64,000 bases of DNA from Ziziphus jujuba (GCF_031755915.1 NC_083386.1:15274501-15338500), one strand, 5' to 3'. Counted from the first letter of the stretch, positions 1 through 12,539 are shown. The notes: generated by a model from the letters alone, not told the origin. A program made the numbers and translations.

Positions 1-854
1 AATTCAATCAATATCACCAAGAGGTCATGAAATCAAGAAAAGACAGAATAAAAAGCAACCAAAATGGTCATTTGCACATGGAAGTCTTCTTTGGCCGAAA
101 TTGCATCTTTTGCCGCTGACTTTACTGTATTTTGCTAATCAAGCATTTTTCTCTTTGTTCCAATCAAGGGCAGCGTATGGGAATTATAAATAATAATATT
201 TGACATCCTACATGGCATATTAGATCTGATTTAGAGCCTTTATAAAACTAGAAATTTGTCAAAGTTAACTTAGTTATCAAACTAGTTAACTAGCTTCCTA
301 ATTTGAGTTTGACTTTTTGTTCTAGGAAACTATAATTTATTTTGGCTTTTATTTAATTATTTACTGGGTAAATTAACTTAGAAAAGTTAGAATCTTATTT
401 TTTTGCTTGTAAATTAATTAATTCCTAATTCCAAACTAAAGGAATTAATTAATCAAAATAGGATTAGGAAACTAGAGAAATTCGACCACCATTACTTTCC
501 TTTGTTATTGGCCGAATTTTACCCTATTCTTTTAGGGTTTGTTTTATTCTTTCCAAGCCTATTTAATGGCCTATTTTCAATGAGAAATCAGCTTACATAT
601 TATTCAAAAATTTATTTGTGAGATAGAATTCTCTTAGTTCTCTTTGAAGACCTAAAACAACATTAGAGAGTGAGTGTTTTAACTTGACTTATCAATAGGA
701 CATCCATCACCTATTGTGGCATCTTCATCATATACCAAGGTTTCTAGTCATTGATTGATTAGAGGTTAAACTTACCATAAGAACTTGAACTTAATTTTTC
801 GATCCAGGCTAATATAATATGAGTTTAGGAGCAAGTCGACCTAGGTTCGTATCA
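1..854 (+). mobile_element. Ty3/gypsy LTR, 3' part (cut by window edge)
   Basis: From its first base this matches the interior of the gypsy LTRs at 19155-20262 and 26076-27206, with shared blocks such as the 'accaagagg(c/t)catgaaat' stretch, the TAGTTAACTAG region and the closing 'gtcgacctagg' motif. It ends in ATCA at 854. No primer-binding site follows, so it is either a solo LTR or the 3' LTR of an element whose body lies left of the window. The LTR start is missing. The family identity is seen directly; solo versus 3' LTR cannot be decided here. Confidence 0.88.
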
Positions 855-866
855 CCTCCCTCCCCA

Positions 867-1377
867 TCATATATCTAGCCATCCTAGAAATGGGTGTCTC
901 CTCCTCTGCATAACTGCCCAGGTTATCATTATCAACCATTTCATAACTAGATAAGGTGTCATCACTTTCTCAACAACTTGCTTTGAAGTCAATATTACCA
1001 TTTTCAAGTACATGCAACTCATCTTCAAATTCTTGTTCCCACTCAACTTCCTTATCAAAATCTACATCACACTTCAATTGTTCTCAATTCGAATGATTTA
1101 GGCTAGTAAAGGGAAGGGTTGAGTTTAGTTGGGCTGGGCTAGTGGAGGTTGGAGTTTATTGTGTTTGAGAAGAGATTTTGTTATTAAATGTATTTAATTC
1201 AATGTGTACATGGATCTCCCTTTGTCTTTTCTCTCCAAATAATTCAAATAAATCCATCAAGTCTTTATCTAAACTTAAAAATTTTATACTTTTAGCTCCT
1301 GAAATATCAACTGCTAACTTGAAATGATCCTCAATTATAATCCTCTCCCCAATAGATATTAAATTAAAATCATACAA
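867..1377 (-). pseudogene. Possible Mutator-like transposase N-terminal fragment
   Basis: On the minus strand, 1156-1377 encodes a segment ending 'DLFELFGEKRQREIHVHIE', and 867-1080 encodes a very acidic stretch with an in-frame stop. A PB1-like N-terminal domain with a 'REIHVHIE'-like strand followed by an acidic linker is typical of plant MuDR transposases. No SWIM zinc finger or DDE domain is visible, so at most the N-terminus survives. The assignment rests on pattern resemblance only. Confidence 0.33.
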
Positions 1378-2089
1378 TATATATATTTGTTTTTATTAAT
1401 ATAAAAACATCCAAATTTATATATGTGATTAGTATTCATATTTTTTTAGTCCTACTTATTACTATTATGTAGCTTTTATATATTTAAAAAAAAAATGCTT
1501 TATAATAATTTGATTAAAAAAATTAATCCAGTGGAAAAAAAGAAAAAGAAAACTGACATTGTTGCATATCCTCATCCTCATCACCACCATCAAACCATAT
1601 CTCACATATTCATTAGTAATGAACCTTCACAAAATTTCAAAAATCCAAATTGCACACAATCATTAAATTTCATATAATCATCTATAATTTTGAAAACCCA
1701 TCTATACCAAAAGCTATAAAAAAAATTAATAAAAATAAAAAATTAAAGACCATTTTCATATATATAGTGAGGGAGGCAACAATGACTACCATGAACAGTG
1801 GTGATGGTGATGCAAAACGGATTCGATTTGTAGTATATGTGGGCTTTTTATTATATATATATATATATATAAATATATAAATATCTATATGAGCCTTGTG
1901 CTTTTGAAATTGGCTAAGAATACCTCCAAAATCAATTGCATGACAAGATTGCCAAAGATTCATTGGAGAAGATGGTTATGGAAGAGTTAAGTTTGATTGA
2001 GCCTTAGGTATTGGGTAAATTGATTTTCGCATGCGCTTAGCTTGGTTTGTGTCAGATTATACCAAGTATTTAAGTTGTATAACTAATAT
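1378..2089. other. AT-rich intergenic DNA, no gene seen
   Basis: The stretch contains A-runs, a short TA microsatellite near 1853-1879 and no reading frame with protein-like composition. The open frames here are low-complexity. I see no RNA gene. Confidence 0.6.
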
Positions 2090-2617
2090 TGTCAAGACCC
2101 TTTCAAAGTTTCCAATTGGAATCCTAGGATGACTCTAACTATGGGAAACTCCATAAAAAATTCTACATAAAATTCTACAGCATCTCCCCTATAAATTGGA
2201 CTCCCCTAGATGTACCATGCATAAAGAACTAATTTAAAACATATACGCCTGCCTTATTCATCCCACCTTACTCCAAGTTTTCATAAGTTTATCGAACTTC
2301 AATAACAATCACATCAGAGTATAGATGCAACAAATAATTAATAAAACACAAATACCTCATTAGGTGTCGAGACCTGTTCTAGAGTTTACTATCTATAGTC
2401 CCGCGACTTTTCCTAAGTTTTTACTAAACATAGAAAATATGCACTTTTACAACTCATGGCTACCCATACCACCCACTTATTACAATTATACATTTTTTAC
2501 AGCAGTTCACGAATATACCAAACATATAAATATATATAAAGATAAAAAAATTAATGATGATGATGATGATAATAACAATAACAATAATGTAACCTCTTGA
2601 GAAATCTAGATGACATA

Positions 2618-2757
2618 CCCGAATGCTTTGATACTTGCCCGAATGCTATCGTACCTATCCAAAGGCTACCGTATCGGCCCAAAGGCTACCATACTTGCCC
2701 AAAGACTACGATATCTGCCGAAAGGCTATAATATTTGTCCAAAGGATACGATACCTC
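2618..2757. repeat. 20-bp tandem repeat, 7 units, inside R1
   Basis: Seven consecutive units, each exactly 20 bp, resemble CCCAAAGGCTACGATACTTG. The first two carry GAATGC in place of AAAGGC. The same unit, in reverse complement, occurs as 5 units in R2 (10349-10448) and about 4 units in R3. Confidence 0.9.
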
Positions 2758-2798
2758 CAAATCCATTAATTTACCCAATTGGACAAATATGATAATTG

Positions 2799-3021
2799 TG
2801 CAATTGACAACAATAATAATAGTATCAATAACATTAATAATAATAATAATCATCATCATCATCATAATAATGGTAATAATAATAATAACAATAACAATAA
2901 CAATAATAATAATGGTAATGATAATGATAATGATAACAATTAATAACAATAATAATAATAATAATTAATAACGATAATGATGATGATAATGATAATAATA
3001 ATAATAATAATAATAATAATA
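2799..3021. repeat. AAT/ATC trinucleotide microsatellite inside R1
   Basis: Long impure runs of AAT, ATC/ATG and AAC triplets. The equivalent position in R2 and R3 holds ATT arrays, so the microsatellite is part of this element family rather than a chance array. Frames across it encode only poly-N, poly-I or poly-Y and are not genes. Confidence 0.9.
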
Positions 3022-5551
3022 GGCACAATAGAATTAATATTGATAAATACATTACATAATCTGCATACTCATAGTGGAGATACACCTGACATACCATATA
3101 GTACGCTAATGCACGGTCTTATGACATCAGCAGTTTTAGGTACACTACTACCAATACGGCCAAGGGTGGTTGCCTATAATGGTCATCCAACCCGTTGGTC
3201 TCGTAGGCAATAGAAACACGATACTAGGCTGCTCATGAGTCGAATCAGATCGCTGCTCTCGTACGGTGTGGTACACATTGACATAACATAATATATACAT
3301 GTACACATCGAAAGGACACCTAATGCATCATATGATATACTAGTGCTACCAAGTGATGCTTGGTGTCCTAAACACCACTCAACAGATAGGGAAGGGAGAA
3401 GAGAACCTGCACACGGCCTCATTAACGTTCCAATAGTTCTGGTGCTAAATAACTTACCATCCTACGACCAAAGGGAGGTGGCTGATGCTCACTATGCAAG
3501 ATACCTGTCAACCCTCTCATCCTTAGCTCCCATATGAATGGCTAAACCTATCATCTTTAAGCCAAGGAGAGGGTGGCTGATGTTATCATTGCAAAGTACC
3601 TGCCCATATATATAAAGGACAACTATATATATAATTTGTGTTCTAATCCATAAACATAACAGTACAAAACTCCAATACTATATGGTACATCTACAAACTA
3701 ACTATTCACGTAAAATAAATATATAAAATTTATATACATATATATATATATATATATATAGTTACCAAAAATGTCACTTCTCATAACCATACTTTTTAAA
3801 ACGTAATCAAATGTTTTAACAAATAAATAAATAATAAAATATCCGCCACCAAAATTTATATACCCAGAGTATAAAACATTATTTGAAATACATGTATAAA
3901 ATTAGCTAAAATCAAATATAACATTGAAATACATTAGCATAATTTGATAATATAAATGTAAAAACATGTTAAATTTAGATTCATCAAATAATCACAAATA
4001 ATCATAAAAAATATTCCCATAAAAAAATCCCTCATGATATATTTACACACTTAGTCACATACGCTTATAGTTGTGCAAACATATATATATATATATATAT
4101 AAACAAAATCCCAAAAACAATATATAATTCATAAAATCCAAAGTGGATAATGAATATTTAAATACATACACATGCTAAGTGGTATGCCTAAATTTAGACA
4201 AATATAAATAAATAAATAAATACATAAATCAATAAATAGATAAATGTATAAACGAATAAATAAATAAATTAATTACATAATTAAGTAGGTAAATAGATAA
4301 AAAAATATTATTTTAGTTTTAACTCAACATAAGGATCTCTCCCTTTTTGGAATTTTATAAAATATCAAAATTAACAATAAATATTGATTAACTGACCCCC
4401 TTTAACTTTAACCTTTAATAATAATAAATTAAATGAATAAATATACTTATGTTTATATATATATATATATATACAAATTTAATTATACTCACATACTTCA
4501 CATATATATTCTTCACATATATATAAATATGTACAATCTTTTAACATATATATATATATATATATGCATCTACACACATGCCAAAGATGTTTATACATAT
4601 ATACCTATATCTATATAAAATATATGCATTTGCAAACATATATATAGATTTTAAAAAATTTATGGTTTGATATATGTAATAATAATATATAAGGCTGATA
4701 CCATTTCCTCAAATTATGACACATTTTGGAGGTAGTGTCCACACTCCTTCAAAATATCCCATTTAATTTGTTAATTACAAGATATTACTTTCTAACTACC
4801 TCAATGTTTTTGCATTTTGGCTTAATAATTTTAGCCTTTTACATTTTTAACTGCTTCTACATTAAAAGTTATATAAATTATTTAATGTTTTTGCATCTTA
4901 AATACTTTCTGTTTATTATTTTATTTTATGAATTTTGGCTCCCATGGTTAAGATCCTACCTTTGTCACTGTCAAAGAATGATGCATAATTCATACCGTTA
5001 TTCTCAAAAGTTGCAACTATTGGGAGGGGTGCAACCAATTCCTATCAAACACCCAGAATCAAGCCAAAAAGTGCACTTTTAAGCTCTATCCATAGCATAT
5101 TTACAACTCTTCAAGTGCAAGACCAATAGTTGGCCATCTAGTTCTGTCCTTTCGGGTGTACCATTTGCATCCTGCAATATTAAAAAAATAAATCAATGCT
5201 ATTAAAATTATAAATTTGTTAGGAATAATATAATTAATTACAATTGGGGAATTAAAAAAGCATGCCAGCAAAATAGGGATAAAAAAAGAAATTGAAAAAT
5301 GTGCATTAGAAGTACAAAACAATAATCACCTTCAATTATGCTTTTGCTCCATCACAAATAACTAAGAGTTATTTGATCATTTCAAAAAGTATTTCGTGAA
5401 AAATAATAAAAATACCTCCTAACTAAACATATTTCAAAGAGAAAAAAATATTATAAAACTAAAACAAACACTATTAAAATGCAATAGTCTTTCATTCCAA
5501 ACAAAAAAGAAATTAAAAAAAAAATGACTCATTTATTCACTATAGAAAGAG

Positions 5552-5558
<7 letters not shown>

Positions 5559-5610
<52 letters not shown>

Positions 5611-5642
5611 CATAGACAGAGACAGAGAGACAGAGAGACAGA
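5559..5642. repeat. GATA / GA microsatellite
   Basis: A short GATA run passes into GA repeats with scattered CA interruptions. It lies inside substrate repeat copy U1 and is absent from the sister copies. Confidence 0.9.
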
Positions 5643-6087
5643 GGCAAATCTTGGCAAAGGATGTTGAAAAAATGTTTTGCTAGAAAGAGTTATGTTATAA
5701 GATTCTGTGGGAATTTCGAGTTCAAGAAGCTCTATAGGTTTCACTTTTAAACATAGGCCAAATAATGAGAGATTTTTTGTCAAAATATAATTTAGGTTAA
5801 ATGGCACAGTTCTAAAAGCAAGTAAACGATATGCAACAATAGATAAAAATTATATGCTTAGAAGAATACCAATGTGTAGTGAAATAGATTTTACACCGAC
5901 ATTATTGATAGCTATAGAGATGCAAACTCTAACACTACAACAAGGTAATCATTATATCCCACAATGGTCTTCAACACATATATCCTTTAATGTTCAATTT
6001 GTTAGCTTATATTGAAAATTGTATGAACACATAAAATGATACATGAAAAAACTGAATGCATGGAAATTGTCATGGAAAAAAAAAGCA

Positions 6088-6319
6088 ATTTATAAAAGAA
6101 CTAGGGCAAAGCTACATTGTCGCCTGATTGGCCATATACCCATGCTCCATGTGATTTAATATATATATATATGTATATTTAATATTGTCTTTATTAATTT
6201 ATATTATATGGACCTTCCAAAATAAAATTGATCTTTGTTAAAAAAAGAAGAAGTAATTTATCAAAAAACTAAGACAAAGCTACATTGTCGCCTGACTGGC
6301 CATCCACCCACGCTCCATG

Positions 6320-6350
<31 letters not shown>
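6088..6350. repeat. Imperfect direct duplication, about 165 bp offset
   Basis: The block containing 'aaagctacattgtcgcctga' and 'gctccatgt' followed by a TA microsatellite occurs twice in a row (about 6088 and 6255). A related single block appears near 18848. It marks the junction between substrate-repeat copies. Confidence 0.75.
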
Positions 6351-6352
<2 letters not shown>

Positions 6353-9300
6353 AAATTTAATCTTGTCAAAATAAAATTGATTTCTTTATTTTGCCCCTTC
6401 TAAACACCATTTTGAAAATTTATTAATAAGATTATATCCTATTTAACATGTTAATTACAAGATATTACTTTCTATCTAATCTAAACATACTATATTTCAT
6501 CCATCCTAATATTACTTTAAAATTTTTATTTCACCTTATAATTGGTTATTTTAACTTCATAATTTTAGCTTTATACATTTTCAATTAGAAAACCATACAA
6601 TTTAGTTATAATGTTGTTGCATCTTAAAGATTTCTTTTTTATTTTATAATTTTTTCTCCCACTCCCCACCACCATATGTTTAACATCCTAGCCTCTTGTT
6701 CTTATTGAATCAAGAGTATCAATCAATAATTAATATAATGTATTCTTGAAAATTTATGATTTAGGACTTCACAACCGTTTCTCCCAAAAATTACAACTAT
6801 TGGGAGCGGCATAAACAATTTATTCAACCACCCAAAATCAAACCCAAAAGCCCACTCTTCAGGCTATATCCATCACACAGTCAAAACTCTTAAAATGTAT
6901 ACTTTCAGGGCTAGCAGTTGACCACTTAGTGCAAACTTTTTTAGTGCATCTTTTGCATCGTACAACATTAAAAATATAAATCAATACTATCAAAACAAAA
7001 AAAAAATGCTGTAGGAATCACATAATTAGCTATAATCGATGAATTAACAAAATATGCTAGTAAAATAAGGATAGAAATAGACATAGAAAAATGTGCATTG
7101 GAAGTATAGATGTAACACCCCAATCCAACAAAATGCTCCAAATTCAAATTTGACCAAGTTTGATCAGAATTGATCAAGTGGATCCCAGTGTTATTTTTTT
7201 ACTGCAAGAGGATTTTGCTTTGACCAAGGCATTGTGGTGAAGTACTGTCGACCCGAGTCTATAAACTGGTGGCCTACTTGATTTCAAGTTACGTTTGGAA
7301 ATTATGGTCAAAAAAGTTCTAGAGGCATTTTGGTCATTTATCAATTGGGCCCACATATTTAAGTGTTGTATAATTTTGTTACTGGATTATTATTATTTTT
7401 GGGTCCATAAACCAGTGTGACTATATATATATGTTTATGTATATTTTATATTACTTTATCTCAATTATTAATATTTAATTATTTTTAATCTCTTTTATTT
7501 TAAATCTTTTACTCTCCCACTCACTCTCTTTCATCATCTTCTCCCCCATCATTCATGAAAAAACTAGCCACAAACCCATTTTCACCCCATTACCATGGTA
7601 ACCAACTTCTATCTAAAATTACTTTCAAATTTTGGTCACCCACTAGGAAATACTTATACCAAATAGAAACGTACACTATCAAGAATCCATAGCCACCTTT
7701 ATCTCGCCATGAAATGGCCTAGATTCGTCTGCAAATCATGGAAACTAGTGGGGTATACATTTTCTAATTGCCTTTTTCCAGTGAGCTTCTAGTCGAATAG
7801 GTGGTCCTTTTCCCACACATCTGGACCTCCTATGTTCATTTCCAAGCTTGAATTGGCTCAAATCTTGCTCATTCACGAGATATGACAAGATCCATTATGC
7901 CAACAACTCTCCAATGGGATTTCAGCCACCTCCAGTTGCGGTTGGACCAACTGAAGGTATATTCTTGATCCTCTCATCATAACCTTCGATTTGGTACTTA
8001 CAATGTGAATTATAGTTAAGTATTTAGGAAGTTGTCATTGATGGGGCTAGGATTTGTGTTTATGTTGAAATTGGACAAAAATAGGATAGGTCTTTAGGCT
8101 CATTATGATTAGGTTCCTCGTGATTGTTGGGAGCTAATGGAATGATTAATTTAAATTAGTTGTCAAGATATTGAAAAACCCCAATTTTGAGTTTTAGGCT
8201 AAATGGGTTCACTTGGTATTTTATCTAATTGGGTGGACAATAGTGGTAATTCTTGAGTCATGGATTGAAATTGGGACTTTAGGGTCTTGGTTGTGTTTTC
8301 ATTTGTTTTTATGGAAGCCTAAGTAATACTTTCATAATATTTTAGACATCCAATACTTAAGTAGAAGGTGTAAATGCACTCTTATTGGTTTTTATAAGTT
8401 TATTTATTGTGTTTAATTGGGATTATTCTATGAAGTTTAGAGCTAGAATGTTATTTATATTATTAATATTTATGAATTACTGTAAATTAAAGATGAAAAT
8501 GTTTTTGTTTTTATTAGTTTTATTTGTTTGCTAGAATGTTATTTTTTTAGGTTGGTTTAGAAGCAGTTTGTTTTTTCTAAAATAAAATAAGTATAATTAA
8601 ATATTTAATTATTATTACTATTATTTTGGCCTTGAATTTTTAATGTGGTTTTTCTCAATCATGCTATATATATATATATATATATATGTATGCGTGTGCG
8701 TGTGTCATTGTATGTGTGTGGGTGTGTATGTATAATTGTGAATTTGTAAAAATTAATCATTCATATTTATTTATTTGAGTTAGTTATCGAATTTAAATGA
8801 TATTAATTTATGTGGTTTCTTTTAAATGTTTCCGCACAATAATTTTGATTGCAAACTACATTTGAATTGTGAAATTATTTATCATAAATGTCAGCCCTCA
8901 TAAGGAATATGTAAATAAAATATGTTTGCATAATTTTATACATAATTATATATTTATATATATGTGTGTATAAATAAATATGTATATAAAATTATTCATT
9001 TATTTAGTTATTATGAAAAGTTTGGTTTAAAGGTTTATTTAAAAAATTAATATTAATTGAGCATTTTACAAAATACTAAAAAGGGTTTTAGATGTTTATG
9101 ATGATTTAAAAATAACTTCATTAAGTAATTTATGGTTTCTTGCCAAATGGGTTATCATAAATTTAGTTTAGATAAAGTGTATATGTTATTAAAATAAGTT
9201 CATGTATATTTATATATTTTTATACATGGAAGTATAGATGAATACATGCATATGAGTCTCATAAGGCTAATTTATATTAATTATTCATTTATTTAGTCAA

Positions 9301-10104
9301 TCATTTATTTATTTAAAACATTTAATTATGTTTTAAAAATGTAATTATGAAGAGTTGACGTTTTTATAAATATATTTTTTATATAGCTAGTTAGTTTATA
9401 AATTGTGGATGCACTATACAGCACTTATATCCTGTACTGTTATATTATAGATTAGCACATAGGTTATATTTAGTCTTCATTTGTGAGCTATGGTAAGAAA
9501 GATAAGCAGGTATTTTATGATAATAGCATTAGCCACTCTCCCCATTGTTGAAGGACGACAAGTTTAGTCATTCCTATAGAATCTAAGGGTAAAATGGTTG
9601 GTAAGTATTTTGCACAGTGAACATCAGCCCCTCCTCTCCCCCTCTTGTAGCCATGGATAGTAGGTTATTTAGCATTGGAACCATTGGAACACTAATGGGA
9701 CCATATGCATGTTCTCTTTTCCCTCCCTTATCTATCAAGTGGTGTTTGGGATGCCAAACATTACTTGGTAGCACTAATATATAGTATGGTGCATCAGCTA
9801 GCCTTTCAATGTATACATATATATTATGTTATGTCAGTGTGTGTCACACTGTATGGGGGCAACGACCCAATTCGGCTCATGAACAGCCTATTCTCACACT
9901 CCTATTGCATGCGAGACCAGCAGATTGGACAATCATTATATGCAACCATCCCTAGCTGTATCGGTAGCAGTGTATTAATGACAGCTGATATCATGGGACT
10001 ATACATTAGCATACTATATGATATTTCGAGTGTATCTCCATTACAAATATATAGGTTATGTAATGTATTTATAAATTTTAGTTCTATTTTATCTATTAAT
10101 GATT

Positions 10105-10280
10105 ATGATATTATTATTATTATTATTATTATTTTTAGTACTACTACTACTACTATTTGTTATTGTTATTATTGTAATTATTGATTATTATTAATTATTA
10201 TTATTATTATTATTATTATCATCGTTATTATTATTATTATTGTTGTTGTTGTTGTTGTTATTATCATTATGGTTGTTGTT
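10105..10280. repeat. ATT trinucleotide microsatellite inside R2
   Basis: ATT and GTT triplet runs with ACT interruptions. A second ATT run follows near 10479-10516. It corresponds to the arrays in R1 and R3. Confidence 0.88.
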
Positions 10281-10348
10281 GTTGTTCTTATCATGGTCAA
10301 CTACACAACTATTGTATTTGTCTGAGTTGATGACTTAATAGATTTAGA

Positions 10349-10448
10349 GGTATTGTAGCCTTCAGATGGGTATCGTAGTGTTTAGTAAGTATTATAGCCT
10401 TCAGACAAGTGTATCAGCTTCTAGATTGGTATTGCATTCTTCGAGTAG
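10349..10448. repeat. 20-bp tandem repeat, 5 units, inside R2
   Basis: Five units of 20 bp (starts 10349, 10369, 10389, 10409, 10429) resemble GGTATTGTAGCCTTCAGATG. This is the reverse complement of the unit found seven times in R1, as expected from R1's opposite orientation. Confidence 0.85.
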
Positions 10449-10485
10449 GGTGTCCAAATTTTTCAAAAAGTTGTATTATTATTAC

Positions 10486-10516
<31 letters not shown>

Positions 10517-11002
10517 TGTAGCATTGTTTTTATTATTATCTTTCATTTGCATTTATGTATTTGATATATTCACGAGTTGCTGTAAAAACATATTGTTGTA
10601 ATAAGTGGGTGGTGTAGACGGCCATGAGTTATAAAAGTATGGATGTTCCATGCTGAGTAAGCACTTGGGATAAGTTGTGGCTATTTGAAGTCTATGTAGT
10701 AAACTTCGGAAGGGGTCTTGACACTTATAAAAGTATTTTTGGTGTATTAATTATTCATATATTTATATTCCCATGCTATTATTATTGAAGTTCTGCAAAT
10801 TTATGAAAACTTTTAGTAAGGTGGGAGAAATAGGCGAATGCATATTTTCTGTGTGATTTTCTATGCATGGTATATTTGAAGGATGCCCAGATTATAGGAG
10901 AGATGCTGTTGGATTTTTTGTAGAATTTTTTATGAGGTTTTCTCTAGTCGGAGTCATCCTAGGGTTTCCAATTGGTAATTTTGAAAGGATCTTGACAATA
11001 GA

Positions 11003-11451
11003 ACAATAATTACATTCAATTCTACTTTTTCTTATTTACAAGTAGATAAAACTTATTTAATAATTTTAAGAATTATGAAGGACAATCATAATACTTCCTA
11101 CCATACATATTTTAGAAAGGAAAATTGTTATAAAACTAAAATGAAAACTTATAAAATTCAATAATCTTTTATTCCCCAAAAAAAAAAAAATGAACTCCTT
11201 TAATAACTATATAGAGTGGCTGACCTTGTACAAATAGGTTAATTAAATGTTTTGCCAAATGGAATTATGTTAAGTGCTTCAAAAAGGTGTTTTAGTTGCA
11301 GAATATCTTAGCATTTTTCCTTTTATTATAGTTATGGTCAGTTAAGGGATAACGTGACCAAATAGTCTGAGTAGTGGATGCATGTCTTTGTTGACAATAC
11401 TCTAAGTTGGGTGTGCTAAATTTCAAGATTGAAATTTTATAAGAGGTAGAT
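11003..11451. repeat. Substrate repeat U2 continued, plus unrelated junction DNA
   Basis: 11003 to about 11320 continues copy U2 after the R2 insertion. About 11330-11451 no longer matches the sister copies, which suggests a deletion or rearrangement beside R3. No gene is seen. Confidence 0.6.
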
Positions 11452-11853
11452 TGTAATACCCTGACCCAAGTAAATGCCCCAAATTTGAATTTTTGACCTA
11501 GGTTGATCGGAGTTGACCAAGTGGATTCTGTGGTTGACTTTTTATCTATATGGATTTTGATGTTGACTTATGTACCATGTGATAGTGCTCATCGATACGA
11601 GTTCATAGACTAGTGGCATGTCTAATTTGGATGTACGGTTTAAAAGTTATAGGTCTATAAAGTCATATCTATTTTTGTCGGGACTAACTTTATCGGACAA
11701 TGGAAATGTGCCATGTGTCATGTTTATAAAGATGCCACATGTCATGACTAGAGAGGGACATGTGTCATCCATAATAAAAAATTATTTTCTTTTTCTTTTT
11801 CTTTTTATTTCTCCTTTCCCTTTCTCTCCTCCCTCACTTGAAAAACAGCCTCT

Positions 11854-11872
11854 CCCCCCCCCCCCCCCCCCC
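11854..11872. repeat. Poly-C tract (19 C)
   Basis: An uninterrupted run of 19 C lies inside R3. The complementary strand could form a G-quadruplex. The length may be affected by sequencing. Confidence 0.9.
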
Positions 11873-12539
11873 TTAGGGTTGGCCAAAACTGATGAATCTC
11901 TGGCCATCCATCAGTGACACGCACCAGCCACTAGCACTGCCTAGTTACCGATGAGCTCGATTTCCAAATTTGGTGGTCGGCCGACAAGTGAAGTGCCCAG
12001 ATTGTTCATTGGAAGTGGCGGCGGCTGTTTCTCTTCCTCCTATGAATTCGACATGCCCAGGCCGCACCACCCCCATCAATCAATAGCCTCATTATGCCAG
12101 CTTCATTGAGGTGTGCTCCAATCACGAGGGAAGCCGTTGACATGCCTGAAAATAGCCATGGAAGCCAATGGCGAACACACCGTCCAACCATTAGATTTTA
12201 GCCATCTCAAGCCACATTCTCAGTTCATCCCACCTAATTCGACCTTCCTGAAGCTAATGGTGGCCTTCCTTTGCTCTAATTTGAGCTCGTTTATGATATA
12301 TGAAAGGGGCGAATTGGTAGCGGTTTTGGATGAGAATTCCAGCCATCGCCAGGGATGTCAAACTCAATGGAGGATAATATCTCTAGCTTTCCATTGGTAC
12401 CCTATTTATGAATTATGGTGATGTATCTGAAAAGTTTTCATTTTTTAGTAAATTTTGCATTTAATGTGATAATTGTGTTAAATTGCGCATATATGTATAT
12501 GTATAGATATGCACATGTATGTTTGCAAATATGTATTCT

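Larger units (their letters stand above)
2090..4690 (-). mobile_element. Giant-LTR family copy R1 (reverse, truncated)
   Basis: This is the reverse complement of the 3' two-thirds of R2 (7111-10997). It opens with TGTCAAGACC, the complement of R2's GGTCTTGACA-type end. It then runs through the 'taggatgactct' region, the 20-bp tandem repeat, the ATT/AAT microsatellite and the segment that matches R2 near 9.4-9.9 kb. The end that should begin TGTAACACCC is missing; sequence identity fades in AT-rich DNA by about 4.7 kb. No coding capacity is seen. The left boundary is firm, the right one approximate. Confidence 0.72.
4691..7110. repeat. Unclassified substrate repeat, copies U1 and U2 (part)
   Basis: Two diverged copies of a non-coding repeat. 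Useful anchors are 'gttaattacaagatattac' (about 4764 and 6451), 'ttgcaactattgggag' (about 5010 and 6793), and 'gtgcatt(a/g)gaagta' (5301 and 7093). U2 is split by R2 at 7110 and resumes at 11003. In some copies the minus strand keeps a coding-like block (5640-5807, ending near 'GLCLKVKPIELLELEIP'), but every copy has stops and I recognise no protein. The repeat class is unknown. Confidence 0.7.
7111..10997 (+). mobile_element. Giant LTR-like element R2 (3887 bp, TG...CA, TSD ATAGA)
   Basis: It begins TGTAACACCC and ends CTTGACA. The 5-bp ATAGA flanks it perfectly on both sides (7106-7110 and 10998-11002). Removing it rejoins the substrate repeat: the left flank 'gtgcattggaagtat' and right flank 'acaataattac' are contiguous in sister copies such as 5301-5330. 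TG...CA ends plus a 5-bp duplication are LTR-retrotransposon hallmarks. The lack of any coding region, primer site or second LTR makes a solo LTR the simplest reading, and 3.9 kb is very long for one. A large non-autonomous element (LARD-like) is the alternative. It contains a TA array near 8666, an ATT microsatellite and the 20-bp repeat. Confidence 0.8.

Noticed and set aside
2618..2757. Regular 20-bp repeat considered as a CRISPR-like array
   Set aside because: Units are contiguous without spacers, inside a plant transposable element.
2686..3097. Long open frames rich in Asn, Ile, Tyr or Asp on both strands
   Set aside because: They are translations of the AAT/ATC microsatellite in R1, with no complex sequence.
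9583..10184. Open frames in R2 matching similar frames in R1 (3343-3537) and R3 (13781-13996)
   Set aside because: Conservation comes from the shared element DNA; reading frames shift between copies and no domain is seen.
11618..12421. Plus-strand frames of about 100 codons in R3
   Set aside because: They lie inside the LTR-like element, are not conserved in R2, and one includes the C-tract as poly-Pro.
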